64,000 nucleotides of DNA from Nonomuraea polychroma (GCF_004011505.1 NZ_SAUN01000001.1:9513501-9577500); one strand, 5' to 3'; counted from the first letter of the stretch, positions 31,052 to 40,454 are shown. A program made the numbers and translations. The notes: generated by a model not told the origin, from the sequence alone.

Positions 31052-32563
31052 ATGGCCAAGGATCAATCACCACAATTGTCCCTTGTGAGCGCCGACCCCC
31101 AGCGAATTGGCCCGTACACCATCATCCGCCGACTGGGTGAGGGCGGGATGGGCATCGTCTACCTGGCCCGCCGGGACGCCGAGTCCCGGCTGGTCGCCGT
31201 CAAGACCCTCCGCCCGGGGCTGGTCGCCGACGCCGACTTCCAACGGCGCTTCACCAGGGAGATCGAGGCGGCCCGCAGCGTGGCCCGCTTCTGCACGGCT
31301 CCGGTGCTGGACGCGGGCATCGACGGGGACACCGCGTTCCTCGTCACCGAATACGTCGACGGCCCAGACCTCGCCGCCGCCATCAAGAACGGCGGGCCGA
31401 TGGCAGGGGCGGACCTGGAGGCGCTGGCGGTCGGGGTGGCGACCGCGCTCACCGCCATCCACCAGGCCGGCGTGGTGCACCGCGATCTGAAGCCCGCCAA
31501 CATCCTGCTCAGCGCCGTCGGGCCACGCGTGATCGACTTCGGCATCGCACGCATCGTGGAGCCGGACTCGACCAGGTCGGTGGAGATCGTGGGCACGCCC
31601 GCGTTCATGTCGCCGGAGCAGGCCCACGGAGATCCGGTCACGGCGGCGAGCGACGTGTTCGCCTGGGGTGGTGTGGTGACGTACGCGGCCACCGGGCGGG
31701 CGCCGTTCGGCACGGGAGGCGCGCCGGAGGTGCTGTTCCGCGTCGTTCACTACGTGCCCGATCTGACCGGTCTGGACGAGCGGCTCCGGCCGCTGGTGGA
31801 GCAGGCGCTGGCCAAGGAGCCCGGACGGCGGCCGACGGCCCAGCAAATCCTCGACCGCCTGCTCGGCCGCGAGTCGATCACCATGTCGGTCGCGTCGCAC
31901 GCGGTCAGCGACTCCTGGATGGCCCGGCGATTACGCGCCGACCGGGACACCGTGCCCAGCCGGCAACCGGGCAACGGCCGCCAGTGGACCCGCCCGGCGG
32001 CCATGATCGGCGCCGCGCTAGCGGTGGCGCTGGCCGGCACCGGCACTGCCCTGTGGCGCCCCTGGGAGGCGGCCCCTTCGACGACTCCGACCGTGACGAG
32101 TCCCGTCCCGACGACGCCGGTCCCGACCACGCCCGCCCCGACGGCCCCCGTCCTCGCCAAGGCGGACGCGGTCACCACGAACATCGACGGGGTGCGTGTG
32201 CCGATCCACATCACCATCGACGCCCTGAAACGCACGCCGGACGACACAGTGCGGCTCGAGTGGACGGTCAGGAACGACAGCAAGGACGGCGCGCAGGCCC
32301 ACCTGTGGACACTCATCAGGCCGCAGGCGGAGGGCGTCCAGGACATCGTGCTGACGTACGACCGTTCGAAGAAGTCCTTGCACCCGCTGGTGCTGGACGA
32401 CTGGTGCTACTGCTCGACCTGGTTCGGCGCCGGGCGGAACTCCATTGACGCGGGGGAATCACTCCTCTTCGTCGCGGAATTCAGCGGCGTGCCACGGGGT
32501 GCCCGCAAGGCCGACGTCGACCTGCAGTTGCTCGGCCACTTCACCGAGATCCCCATCACCTAG
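31052..32563 (+). CDS. Membrane-anchored Ser/Thr protein kinase
   Basis: 503 residues. Kinase domain 20-275: glycine loop 'LGEGGMGIVYLA', lysine in 'LVAVKTLRP', catalytic 'VVHRDLKPANILL', 'VIDFGIARI' and 'GTPAFMSPEQAHGD'. A Thr/Ala/Pro linker and one transmembrane span ('MIGAALAVALAGTGTALW', about 312-330) lead to an extracellular domain of about 140 residues with two cysteines in 'WCYCSTWF'. There are no PASTA repeats, so the sensed signal differs from PknB. This is a second kinase, separate from the pknA/pknB block. Start has AAGGAT-like bases but no classic site. Confidence 0.92.
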   Translation: MAKDQSPQLSLVSADPQRIGPYTIIRRLGEGGMGIVYLARRDAESRLVAVKTLRPGLVADADFQRRFTREIEAARSVARFCTAPVLDAGIDGDTAFLVTEYVDGPDLAAAIKNGGPMAGADLEALAVGVATALTAIHQAGVVHRDLKPANILLSAVGPRVIDFGIARIVEPDSTRSVEIVGTPAFMSPEQAHGDPVTAASDVFAWGGVVTYAATGRAPFGTGGAPEVLFRVVHYVPDLTGLDERLRPLVEQALAKEPGRRPTAQQILDRLLGRESITMSVASHAVSDSWMARRLRADRDTVPSRQPGNGRQWTRPAAMIGAALAVALAGTGTALWRPWEAAPSTTPTVTSPVPTTPVPTTPAPTAPVLAKADAVTTNIDGVRVPIHITIDALKRTPDDTVRLEWTVRNDSKDGAQAHLWTLIRPQAEGVQDIVLTYDRSKKSLHPLVLDDWCYCSTWFGAGRNSIDAGESLLFVAEFSGVPRGARKADVDLQLLGHFTEIPIT

Positions 32564-32606
32564 GAGCAGCAGATCGTGCCGACGGTCAGCCCGGCGGCGG
32601 CAATGG

Positions 32607-33992
32607 TCAGCTCGCGTGACCGGCCACGGCCTCCGGCTGCCTGGTCGGCCGGGCTGCGGTGTCCCCCGGTGCCCGGGCGCTCAAGGTCAATCCGAGCGCC
32701 AGGCAGATCAGCGGGATCGCCGGAACCACATACCGCACGTCGTAGGCCGCCAGGAAGGGCGGGGCCGCAATGAGCGCGAGCGCCGCCAGTGACGGCAGCA
32801 GGGCGTCCCACCGCCGCCGGGCCACGGTCAGCGCCAGCGCGGCCAGCAGCCCCAGCGTCAGCAGCGGGAACGGCACGTACCCGAACCGCTGGTAGGCACG
32901 CAACCATCCGGCGTACGGCTCGACGACGCGGGTGGCGGCCGGTCCGTCCTCGTAGGACTCCGCGACACCCCGCACCGACTCGCTGATCGGCCGTTCGGCC
33001 GCCGGCAACTTGTACGGCGTCTTCTCGTCCACCGCCGTACGTTCCCAGCGCAGCAACTGCTTGAAGTCGGTCGCGACCGCGCCCAGATAACCCCCCGGCT
33101 GGGCGAGGATGGCCTGCCTGGCGAACTCCCCGGCGAGCTGGTTACGGTTGGCCGTCCCCGGCACCTTGAGCAGCGGCGAGAAGCTCTCCCACAACCAGTG
33201 CGGCGGATAGGGACGTTGCTCGACGGGCATCCGCGGGCAGAGCACGGCCAGCCGTTCCGGCGGCTTGATCACGTCGCAGTCGGCGAAACTCATCGTCCTG
33301 GACCACAGGAAGTTGCCGTCCGCCTCGGTGAGCGCGAACTTGCCCTTCTCGATCTTCGTCCAGGTGGCGTACGCGCCCAGCGGGATCGCCCCGGCCACGA
33401 CCAGCGCCAGCAGCGGACGCCAGCCGTACCGCCTGACCAGGAGGTAGGCCGCCGTCAGCAGGAGCAGTGGCAGGCCGATCGTCCGGGTGATGCCGGCCAG
33501 GCCGAGCAGCATCCCGGCGGTGGCGGCCGTGGCCGGCGTGACGCGCCACACGATGAGCGCGACGGCGGCTGTGATGAGCACGATGAAGATCGCGTCGGCC
33601 ATGATCATGTGCTCGAGGAGCACGAGGAACTCGTCGTACAGCAGCGGAGTCACCAGCAGCGTGGCGCCCCAGCCGGGCAGGCCGCGCCGCCTGAGCAGCG
33701 CGTACACCCCGACCGCGAGCGCCAGCCCCAGCACATGCTGCAGGACCGTGACCAGCGTCAGGCTGTGCGCGGGGCGCAGCAGCGCCAGCAGCAGGGAGTA
33801 TCCGGACGGCCTGGTCGTCCCCGGCGTCAGCTCCTCACGCAGGAACGCGAACGAGTCGCCGTAGAAGAGCAGCGCGGGCGGGAACCCGAGCACGGCGAGC
33901 ACCCGGAGCCCGATGGCGGGCAGCATGGCGATGACCAGTGCGCGGTGAGCCAAGGTGGTTCTGCTTCCTCGTGTGCCGGGGTTAATCACCAT
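32607..33992 (-). CDS. Membrane glycosyltransferase (ArnT/PMT-like, GT39/GT83 type)
   Basis: 461 residues and about eleven hydrophobic spans. The first loop has 'FYGDSFAFLREELTPGTTRP', and 'GITRTIGLPLLLLTAAYL' and 'AAYDVRYVVPAIPLICLALG' follow, consistent with polyprenyl-phosphate-sugar-dependent GT-C enzymes; an acidic residue in the first external loop is the expected catalytic base. These add sugars to cell-envelope lipids or proteins. ATG 33992 is chosen; GTG 34019 is also possible. It is divergent from the monooxygenase gene. The acceptor is unknown. Confidence 0.7.
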   Translation of the reverse strand: MVINPGTRGSRTTLAHRALVIAMLPAIGLRVLAVLGFPPALLFYGDSFAFLREELTPGTTRPSGYSLLLALLRPAHSLTLVTVLQHVLGLALAVGVYALLRRRGLPGWGATLLVTPLLYDEFLVLLEHMIMADAIFIVLITAAVALIVWRVTPATAATAGMLLGLAGITRTIGLPLLLLTAAYLLVRRYGWRPLLALVVAGAIPLGAYATWTKIEKGKFALTEADGNFLWSRTMSFADCDVIKPPERLAVLCPRMPVEQRPYPPHWLWESFSPLLKVPGTANRNQLAGEFARQAILAQPGGYLGAVATDFKQLLRWERTAVDEKTPYKLPAAERPISESVRGVAESYEDGPAATRVVEPYAGWLRAYQRFGYVPFPLLTLGLLAALALTVARRRWDALLPSLAALALIAAPPFLAAYDVRYVVPAIPLICLALGLTLSARAPGDTAARPTRQPEAVAGHAS

Positions 33993-34101
33993 AGTCCGGG
34001 TGGCCGGTGCTCCGGGCACCGAGCGCCATCAGGGTTGTCGGCGGCTATTTCCGAATGTCATTCTGGAATTATCCCGCCATCGAGGCGCTCCCGGAGGCTG
34101 C

Positions 34102-35883
34102 ATGACCCGCCCCGTTCTCGACAAAGAAGCCCTTCGCCGCAAATACCGCCAGGAGCGCGACAAGCGGCTGCGCCCGGACGGCAACGACCAGTACCTGCGC
34201 CTCACGGGCCGCTTCGCGCACTACCTCGACGACCCGTACACGCCGTGGACCGAGCGCGAGCCGAAGACCGACCACGTGACGGTCGCGGTCGTCGGCGGCG
34301 GCTTCGCCGGCCTGGTCACCGGCGCGCGGCTGAAGGAGGCCGGCGTCGACGACGTGCGCATCATCGACAAGGCGGGGGACTTCGGCGGCACCTGGTACTG
34401 GAACCGCTACCCGGGCGCGCAGTGCGACACGGCCTCGTACGTGTACATGCCGCTGCTGGAAGAGACCGGCCACATGCCGACCGAGAAGTACGCGCACGCG
34501 CCCGAGATCCTCGAGCACTGCCGCCGCATCGGCAAACACTACGGCCTGTACGATCACGCGTTGTTCCACACCGAGGTCGTGGACCTGGAATGGCTCGGCG
34601 GCCGCTGGCTCGTCCGCACGAACCGGGGCGACGCGTTCACCACCCAGTTCGTCGCCATGGGCATCGGCCCGCTCCACGTGCCGAAACTGCCCGGCATCCC
34701 GGGCATCGACGATTTCCGCGGACATTCGTTCCACACGAGCCGCTGGGACTACGCCTACACCGGCGGCGACCCCTCCGGCGCGCCCATGGACCGGCTGGCG
34801 GACAAGCGGGTGGCCGTCATCGGCACCGGCGCCACGGCCGTGCAGTGCGTCCCCCACCTGGCCCGGGCGTGCAAGGTGCTGTACGTGTTCCAGCGCACCC
34901 CGTCGTCCGTGGACGTCCGCGGCAACTGCCCGACCGACCCCGACTGGTTCGCGAGCATCGCCACGCCCGGCTGGCAGCAGCGCTGGCTGGAGAACTTCAC
35001 GGCCATGCAGACCGGCGCGGCGGCCGAGGAGGACCTGGTGATGGACGGCTGGACCGACATCGCCCGCCGGGTCCGCGCCAAGCTCAACGAGCTGGACGAG
35101 CTCACGCCGGAGACGATGCGGGCCGCTTTTGAGGACTCCGACTTCGAGAAGATGGAGGAGATCCGCGCCCGCGTCGACGCCGTCGTCGCGGACCCGGAGA
35201 CCGCCGGCAAGCTCAAGGCGTGGTACCGCCAGCTCTGCAAACGCCCCTGTTTCCACGACGAATACCTGCAGGCCTTCAACCTCCCCGGCACCCACCTCGT
35301 CGACACCGACGGCAAGGGAGTCGAGCGGATCACCCAGACCGGCGTCGTCGCCGCGGGTCGGGAGCACGAGGTCGACTGCGTCATCTACGCCTCCGGCTTC
35401 GAGGTCGGCACGGACTTCACCCGCCGCGCCGGGTACGACCTGACCGGCCGCGACGGAGTCCGGCTGTCGGAACGATGGGCGGACGGCATGCGCACGATGC
35501 ACGGCATCCACGTGCACGGCTTCCCGAACGCCTTCCTCGTCCAGCACAGCCAGGGCGCGAACCTGCTGTCCAACATCCCGCACAACCTCGTCGAGGCCGG
35601 CCGGACCATCGCGATGATCGTCGGGCACGCCCTCGACCACGGCTTCGCGGAGGTCGAGGTCACCAAGGAGGCCGAGGACGCGTGGATCGAGCTGCTGCTG
35701 TCCGGGCCGGGCACGTTGCTCGGCGGGCCGGACTGCACGCCCGGCTACTACAACAACGAGGGCCAGGACCTCGGACTGCGCGGCTGGCTCAACGTGGGAT
35801 ATCCCCAGGGTGCGTCGGCGTACTTCGCCTATATCGACCGATGGCGGTCCTCGAACACGTTTGACGGACTCGAATTCCGCTGA
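34102..35883 (+). CDS. Flavin-dependent monooxygenase of the Baeyer-Villiger type
   Basis: 593 residues. FAD-binding 'VAVVGGGFAGLVTGARL' at about 62, BVMO fingerprint 'FRGHSFHTSRW' (FxGxxxHTxxW) at about 213, NADPH-binding 'VAVIGTGATAVQCVP' at about 237, and 'ASGFEVGTDF' near 435. Length fits BVMOs with an extra N-terminal segment. They insert oxygen next to a ketone using NADPH and O2. GGAGG lies before ATG 34102. No ketone pathway adjoins it, so the substrate is unknown. Confidence 0.92.
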   Translation: MTRPVLDKEALRRKYRQERDKRLRPDGNDQYLRLTGRFAHYLDDPYTPWTEREPKTDHVTVAVVGGGFAGLVTGARLKEAGVDDVRIIDKAGDFGGTWYWNRYPGAQCDTASYVYMPLLEETGHMPTEKYAHAPEILEHCRRIGKHYGLYDHALFHTEVVDLEWLGGRWLVRTNRGDAFTTQFVAMGIGPLHVPKLPGIPGIDDFRGHSFHTSRWDYAYTGGDPSGAPMDRLADKRVAVIGTGATAVQCVPHLARACKVLYVFQRTPSSVDVRGNCPTDPDWFASIATPGWQQRWLENFTAMQTGAAAEEDLVMDGWTDIARRVRAKLNELDELTPETMRAAFEDSDFEKMEEIRARVDAVVADPETAGKLKAWYRQLCKRPCFHDEYLQAFNLPGTHLVDTDGKGVERITQTGVVAAGREHEVDCVIYASGFEVGTDFTRRAGYDLTGRDGVRLSERWADGMRTMHGIHVHGFPNAFLVQHSQGANLLSNIPHNLVEAGRTIAMIVGHALDHGFAEVEVTKEAEDAWIELLLSGPGTLLGGPDCTPGYYNNEGQDLGLRGWLNVGYPQGASAYFAYIDRWRSSNTFDGLEFR

Positions 35884-35937
35884 AAGGTACATCCAGCACT
35901 ACTGCTGGTCGCCCAGATCGCCGGATACGGTCGCAGA

Positions 35938-37092
35938 GTGCTGAACAGGACAGCGTTGGAGGCGCTCACCCTGAGGCCGGTGCCGTTCCTCAGGTCCGCG
36001 TGGCCGTGGCGGTGCGCGGCGTACCTGATGGCCAGTGTCGTTCCCGGCGCGGTCATCGGCGTCGCCGCCGCGGTCACGCAGGCCCTCCCTGAGCCGCTTC
36101 TCTACGTTGCCGGGCCGGTCGTCCTGGTGGTGTCCCTCCTGCCCGTCGCCCGCTTCGAGCGGCTGCGGCTGCTGCTCGTCGACGGCGTGCCCCTGCCCGA
36201 AGTGCCGGACCGGCGCAGGCGGGAGGCCGGTCTGGCTCTCATGACGTTGCTTGCGCTGTGGTGGATCGACCTGCTCATGGTCGGGTTCACCGTCGTGGGG
36301 CCGGTGCTGCTCATTCTGACGCCGCTCGTGCAGCCGGAGGTGACGCCCGAGGTCGGTGGCGCGGCGAGCGTGGCGGGGGTGTTGCTGCTGCCGGTGGCGG
36401 CGTACACGGTCACGGCCTGGGGCGGCGCCAGGGGCGCCGTGGTCAGGACGATACTGGCGCCCCAGGGCTCGGAGCTGAGCGAGGTGCTGCGGTCGCGGGC
36501 GCGGCTGGTGGACGCGTTCGAGATGGAGCGGCGCAGGATCGAGCGGGATCTGCACGACGGCGCCCAGCAGCGGCTGGTGGCGCTGTCCATGACGCTCGGC
36601 ATGGCCCGGCTCGACCTGGCCGAGGACTCCGAGGCGGGCCGGCTGGTCGGCCTGGCGCACGACGAGGCCAAGCAGGCGCTGGCCGAGCTGCGCGAGCTCA
36701 TCCGCGGGGTGCACTCGCCGATCCTCACCGACCGCGGGCTGGCGGCCGCGGTACGCGACGTGGCCGGGCGTTCCCCCGTGCCCATCGGCGTCGACGTCGA
36801 GGTGGGCCGCCTGCCAGCACCCGTGGAGGTCACCGCGTACTACGTGGTCAGCGAGGCCCTGGCGAACCTCGCCAAGCACAGCCGGGCCACCAAGGGCTCC
36901 GTCACCGGCCGGGTCCGGCGTGGCACCCTGGTCGTCGAGGTCAGCGACGACGGGGTCGGCGGCGCCGACCCGGCCAAGGGCAGCGGGCTGACCGGTCTGG
37001 CCGACCGGCTGGCCGTCGTCGAGGGCAGATTGTCGCTGTCCAGCCCGATCGGCGGGCCGACCCTGCTGCGAGTGGAGATCCCGTGCGCGTAG
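35938..37092 (+). CDS. NarL-type sensor histidine kinase
   Basis: 384 residues. Four hydrophobic spans fill the first 170 residues. HisKA_3 phosphoacceptor is 'RRRIERDLHDGAQQRLVAL' (His about 206). HATPase has 'VVSEALANLAKHSRAT' and 'VSDDGVGGADPAKGSGLTGL'. GTG 35938 has no clear ribosome-binding site and may be leaderless. Overlaps the response-regulator gene by 10 bases, forming a standard two-component pair. The signal is unknown; the spans have very short loops, so it may sense membrane state. Confidence 0.93.
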   Translation: MLNRTALEALTLRPVPFLRSAWPWRCAAYLMASVVPGAVIGVAAAVTQALPEPLLYVAGPVVLVVSLLPVARFERLRLLLVDGVPLPEVPDRRRREAGLALMTLLALWWIDLLMVGFTVVGPVLLILTPLVQPEVTPEVGGAASVAGVLLLPVAAYTVTAWGGARGAVVRTILAPQGSELSEVLRSRARLVDAFEMERRRIERDLHDGAQQRLVALSMTLGMARLDLAEDSEAGRLVGLAHDEAKQALAELRELIRGVHSPILTDRGLAAAVRDVAGRSPVPIGVDVEVGRLPAPVEVTAYYVVSEALANLAKHSRATKGSVTGRVRRGTLVVEVSDDGVGGADPAKGSGLTGLADRLAVVEGRLSLSSPIGGPTLLRVEIPCA

Positions 37093-37727
37093 TGATCGCT
37101 GAAGACGCCGTCCTGCTCAGGGAGGGCCTGGTCGGGCTGCTCGAACGTTTCGGCCACACCGTGGTCGCCTCGGTCGGCGACGCGCCCGGCCTGCTCGCCG
37201 CCGTCGCCGAGCACCGGCCTGAGGCCGTGGTGACCGACGTGCGGATGCCACCGGGATTCACCGACGAGGGGCTGCGGGCGGCGCTCGAGCTACGAGGCCG
37301 CCACCCAGAGCTGGCTGTCCTGGTGCTCAGCCAGTACGTCGAGCAGACGTACGCCGCCGAACTGCTCGACTCCGGTGCCGGCGCGGGCGTCGGTTACCTG
37401 CTGAAGGACCGCATCGGCGACGTGCGGGAGTTCGTCGACGCGCTGGATCGGGTGGCGGCGGGCGGCACGGTCGTGGACCCCGAGGTGGTGCGGCAGCTGC
37501 TGAGGCGGCGGCGCGACCCCCTGGACCGGCTCACCCCGCGTGAGCAGGAGGTGCTGGGGCTGATCGCGGAGGGCCGCACGAACGCCTCGATCGCCAAGGA
37601 GTTGTTCGTCACCGAGGCGGCCGTGGCCAAGCACATCGCCAACATCTTCGCCAAGCTCGACCTCCCGCCGGCCGCGGACGGGCACCGGAGGGTGCTGGCG
37701 GTGCTGGCGTACCTGAGGCAGGGCTGA
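37083..37727 (+). CDS. NarL/FixJ-type response regulator
   Basis: 214 residues from GTG 37083. The receiver has 'VVIAEDAVLLREG' (acidic pair), phosphoacceptor D in 'AVVTDVRMPP' and 'GYLLKDRI' (switch Lys). The C-terminal LuxR helix-turn-helix is 'LTPREQEVLGLIAEGRTNAS' onward. Partner of the overlapping kinase. Ends immediately at the stop of the convergent VOC gene. Confidence 0.94.
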   Translation: MRVVIAEDAVLLREGLVGLLERFGHTVVASVGDAPGLLAAVAEHRPEAVVTDVRMPPGFTDEGLRAALELRGRHPELAVLVLSQYVEQTYAAELLDSGAGAGVGYLLKDRIGDVREFVDALDRVAAGGTVVDPEVVRQLLRRRRDPLDRLTPREQEVLGLIAEGRTNASIAKELFVTEAAVAKHIANIFAKLDLPPAADGHRRVLAVLAYLRQG

Positions 37728-38159
37728 TCAGGAGATGCAGAGCTCGTTGCCCTCGGGATCGGCGATGGTGATCCACCAGTTGGGCCCCTGACGGCCGCGG
37801 TGCAGCACCGTCGCGCCCTTGGCGGTCAGCTTCTCGACCACGGACTCGATGTTGTCGGCGCCCACCCGGATGTCGAGGTGCACCCGGTTCTTGATCGTCT
37901 TGGGCTCGGGCACCTGCTGGAACAGCACGCGCGGAGCGCGTTCGAGTCCGTCGGGGTGCCGGATGGCGGCTCCGGCCTTCCACACCACCGCGCCGCGGTG
38001 CGTGGTCGTGTCGTCGTCAGTGGCATAGCCCTTCTCGATCATCGCGCGGATGAACGACTCGTCCTGAGGCTCCACCCGCCATCCGAGCGCGTCGGCCCAC
38101 CAGTCGGCCAGCGTGTGCGGGTCGTTCGTGTCGATGACGACTTGGAAGTCATATGCCAT
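37728..38159 (-). CDS. VOC-superfamily (glyoxalase/dioxygenase-like) protein
   Basis: 143 residues. One betaalphabetabetabeta pair: 'FQVVIDTNDPHTLADWWADA' early and 'ITIADPEGNELCIS' at the end, with 'HLDIRV' between. The metal-ligand positions (H then E near the C-terminus) are partly kept. VOC proteins of this length often act as small-molecule or drug-binding proteins. It is convergent with the response regulator and divergent from the beta-lactamase-fold gene. Confidence 0.85.
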   Translation of the reverse strand: MAYDFQVVIDTNDPHTLADWWADALGWRVEPQDESFIRAMIEKGYATDDDTTTHRGAVVWKAGAAIRHPDGLERAPRVLFQQVPEPKTIKNRVHLDIRVGADNIESVVEKLTAKGATVLHRGRQGPNWWITIADPEGNELCIS

Positions 38160-38189
38160 GGACTGATCCTAAAAGTAGGGTTCGATGGC

Positions 38190-38987
38190 ATGAACGAGCA
38201 GTGGCAGGAGATCGGCGACCGGGTCTATGTCCGGCGTCACCGGTCTTTCGACATGAACACGGGTCTGATCGTCGGTGACGAGGGGCACTGTCTGGTGCTC
38301 GACACACGTACCTCGCATCGGGAGGCGGCGGACCTGATCGAGGCGGTCAGGAGGATCACCCCGGGACCGTGGACGGTCGTCAACAGCCACTCCCACTTCG
38401 ATCACTACTTCGGCAACGCGCTGTTCCGGCCCGCCGAGATCTGGGGGCACGCCAGGTGTGCCGAGGAGATCGAGCGGGACGGCGAGCAACAACGCGCCAA
38501 CGTGATCGCGCAGCTGCCCGACCGGCGGGAGGAGCTGGAGGAGATCACGATCGTGCCGCCTGACCACACGTTCACGGTCGCGGCGAGCCTGGACATCGGT
38601 GGGCGTGTCGTGCATTTGCGGCACTTCGGGCTCGGGCACAGCAGCAACGACGTCGTGCTCCACGTTCCCGACGCCGGTGTCGTGTTTGCCGGGGACCTGA
38701 TCGAGGAGGGCGCGCCGCCGGCGTTCAGCGACTCGTACCCGCTGGACTGGCCGGCCACCGTCGCCGCGATGCTGGACGAGATGCCCGAGCCGGTGATCGT
38801 GCCAGGGCACGGCGCGGTGGTGGACCGGCCGTACGCGCAGGCCCAGCAGGCCGAGCTGGCGCTCGTGGCCGAGCTCGCCCGGCGGGCGCACGTGGAGGGC
38901 CTGCGCGACCTGATCAAGCACTTCCCCTATCCCGAGGACGTGGCCAGGCAGGCCCTCGACCGCGCCTTCATGCAACTCGACGTCTGA
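38190..38987 (+). CDS. Metallo-beta-lactamase-fold hydrolase
   Basis: 265 residues. Metal motif 'VVNSHSHFDHYFGN' (HxHxDH at about 70), third His in 'HFGLGHSSND', Asp in 'VVFAGDLIEEG' and last His in 'VIVPGHGAVVD'. All ligands of a two-metal site are present. The C-terminal helices are long. The family includes thiol-ester hydrolases, lactonases and quinoprotein-associated hydrolases; no finer call is possible. Ends 47 bases before a PadR gene whose operator lies in between. Confidence 0.88.
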   Translation: MNEQWQEIGDRVYVRRHRSFDMNTGLIVGDEGHCLVLDTRTSHREAADLIEAVRRITPGPWTVVNSHSHFDHYFGNALFRPAEIWGHARCAEEIERDGEQQRANVIAQLPDRREELEEITIVPPDHTFTVAASLDIGGRVVHLRHFGLGHSSNDVVLHVPDAGVVFAGDLIEEGAPPAFSDSYPLDWPATVAAMLDEMPEPVIVPGHGAVVDRPYAQAQQAELALVAELARRAHVEGLRDLIKHFPYPEDVARQALDRAFMQLDV

Positions 38988-39000
38988 GCTCTTGCCGAGT

Positions 39001-39021
39001 TATATTGCATTTTGCAATATA
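39001..39021. promoter_or_regulatory. PadR operator palindrome
   Basis: TATATTGCA (39001-39009) and TGCAATATA (39013-39021) form a perfect 9-bp inverted repeat with a TTT spacer, ending 12 bases before the PadR start codon. It is AT-rich in a GC-rich region. PadR family operators commonly have the ATGT/ATAT dyad shape; autoregulation is the likely role. Confidence 0.8.
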
Positions 39022-39033
39022 GAGGGAGGCATC

Positions 39034-39606
39034 ATGGCGCGACGCCATGACCTGGTCGGCCTGACCGTGCTGGCCCTGCTCACCGTGCGCGCCGCCCACC
39101 CCTACGAGTTGCACCGGTTCATCATCGAGACGCACAAGGACTACATCACCGGCCTGCCGCGCAGCCTCTACCACGCGGTCGAGCGGCTGGCCAAGGACGA
39201 GCTGATCGTGCCCGCCAAGACCGATCGCGAGGGCCGCAGGCCGGAGCGGACGGTCTACGAGATCACCGAGGAGGGCCGGGAGGAGCTGGCCGCCCGGCTG
39301 AAGCAGCTGCTGGAGCGGCCCGACCCCGACCGGCGCACGTTCGTGGCGGCCGTCTCGCTCATCGGCTGCCTGCCGCTGCCCGACGTCCAGCGGGCGCTCC
39401 GCGGCCGGGCGGCCACGATCGAGGGCGTCCTGGCCGGGATGGACGCCCACCGGCGGGCCATGGCCGACAGCGGCCTGCCCGCGGTGCTCATGCTCGAGGT
39501 CGAGTACGAGCAAGCGCTGCACCAGGCCGAGCTGGACTGGATCAAGGACCTGCTCGGCCGGCTCGACAAGGGGGAGCTCGACTGGGCGACCCGACCTGAC
39601 ATGTAA
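39034..39606 (+). CDS. PadR-family transcriptional regulator
   Basis: 190 residues. N-terminal winged helix: 'GLTVLALLTVRAAHPYELHR' then 'SLYHAVERLAKDELIVPAKT' and 'ERTVYEITEEGREEL'. The C-terminal Vir-type helices ('MLEVEYEQALHQAELDWIKD') would dimerise. GAGGGAGG before the ATG gives a strong ribosome-binding site. Likely represses itself and perhaps the SnoaL-like gene pair downstream, which follows after 110 bases. Confidence 0.93.
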   Translation: MARRHDLVGLTVLALLTVRAAHPYELHRFIIETHKDYITGLPRSLYHAVERLAKDELIVPAKTDREGRRPERTVYEITEEGREELAARLKQLLERPDPDRRTFVAAVSLIGCLPLPDVQRALRGRAATIEGVLAGMDAHRRAMADSGLPAVLMLEVEYEQALHQAELDWIKDLLGRLDKGELDWATRPDM

Positions 39607-39716
39607 GAGGCCGCCGGAGTGCGCCAACACCCCGGCGGCCGGACATCCGAACAAGGCGCCTGCCCTGCCCGAACGCGCATTCACAGGATAGGCGCCGCGA
39701 CCAAGGGAGCTGTGCC

Positions 39717-40094
39717 ATGTCCGCAGAGATCGTCCGCCTGCTCGGGCGGATGGGAGAGACCTGGAACGCCGGGGACGCCGCCGGATACGCGGGCCTGTTC
39801 ACGCCGGACGCCGACTACATCACGTTCTTCGGCCTGCACCTGGAGGGCAGGCAGGCCATCGAGGACGTGCACCGCGAGCTTTTCAAGACCCCGATCAAGC
39901 TGGAGCAGGGCGGCGCGGAGCCCCACATCAGGTGGCTCGCCGACGACGTCGCCCTCGTGATCGTCGGCGGCGGCTCGACGGTGGACAGCCGGCCCGATCC
40001 GAGCCGCGCGTCCATCGTCACGCTGACCGCGGTACGCACTCCCGAGGGCTGGCGCTTCGCCTCCTTCCAGAACACCCGGGTGAGCAAGCCATGA
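39717..40094 (+). CDS. SnoaL-like/DUF4440 (SgcJ/EcaC-type) protein
   Basis: 125 residues with the NTF2-like cone fold pattern: 'MGETWNAGDAAGYAGLFTPD', 'ADYITFFGLHLEGRQAI' and the closing strands 'SIVTLTAVRTPEGWRFASFQ'. Members bind or isomerise small molecules; those named SgcJ/EcaC occur near regulators or antibiotic genes. ATGA overlap with the following SRPBCC gene implies one operon. Confidence 0.85.
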   Translation: MSAEIVRLLGRMGETWNAGDAAGYAGLFTPDADYITFFGLHLEGRQAIEDVHRELFKTPIKLEQGGAEPHIRWLADDVALVIVGGGSTVDSRPDPSRASIVTLTAVRTPEGWRFASFQNTRVSKP

Positions 40095-40438
40095 CGAAAC
40101 GGCTCATCACCGAGGTCGCCGGGGTGGTGACCGCGCCCGTCGAGCAGGTGTGGCAGATCCTGGTCGGTGACCGGCCCGCCCACGTGATGAAGACCGAGAT
40201 CGGCGAGCACACGGTCGCCTACCAGGGCGGCTGGTGGTATCGCGGCGAATGGTCGGTCACCCGCCACCCCGAGGGCACGCGCGTGGACCACCGCGTCTAC
40301 AGCGTGGCCGGCCCGTACTGGGCCGTGGCGCTGGCCAACCACCTGTTCATCGGCTTCGCCGAGCGTACGCGCCGGTCGTTCGCCGAGGGCATCTCCCGCA
40401 TCGCCGACCAGTTGGGGTGCTCGGCGCGGCTCACCTAG
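40091..40438 (+). CDS. SRPBCC-family protein
   Basis: 115 residues starting inside the previous stop. 'VAGVVTAPVEQVWQILVGD' is the opening strand-helix of the START-like fold, and 'FIGFAERTRRSFAEGISRIA' is the C-terminal helix. It likely binds a small hydrophobic ligand. Its stop is followed by a strong bidirectional hairpin shared with the convergent Rieske gene. Confidence 0.8.
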   Translation: MTKRLITEVAGVVTAPVEQVWQILVGDRPAHVMKTEIGEHTVAYQGGWWYRGEWSVTRHPEGTRVDHRVYSVAGPYWAVALANHLFIGFAERTRRSFAEGISRIADQLGCSARLT

Positions 40439-40454
40439 TCACCGGGACCGCTGA

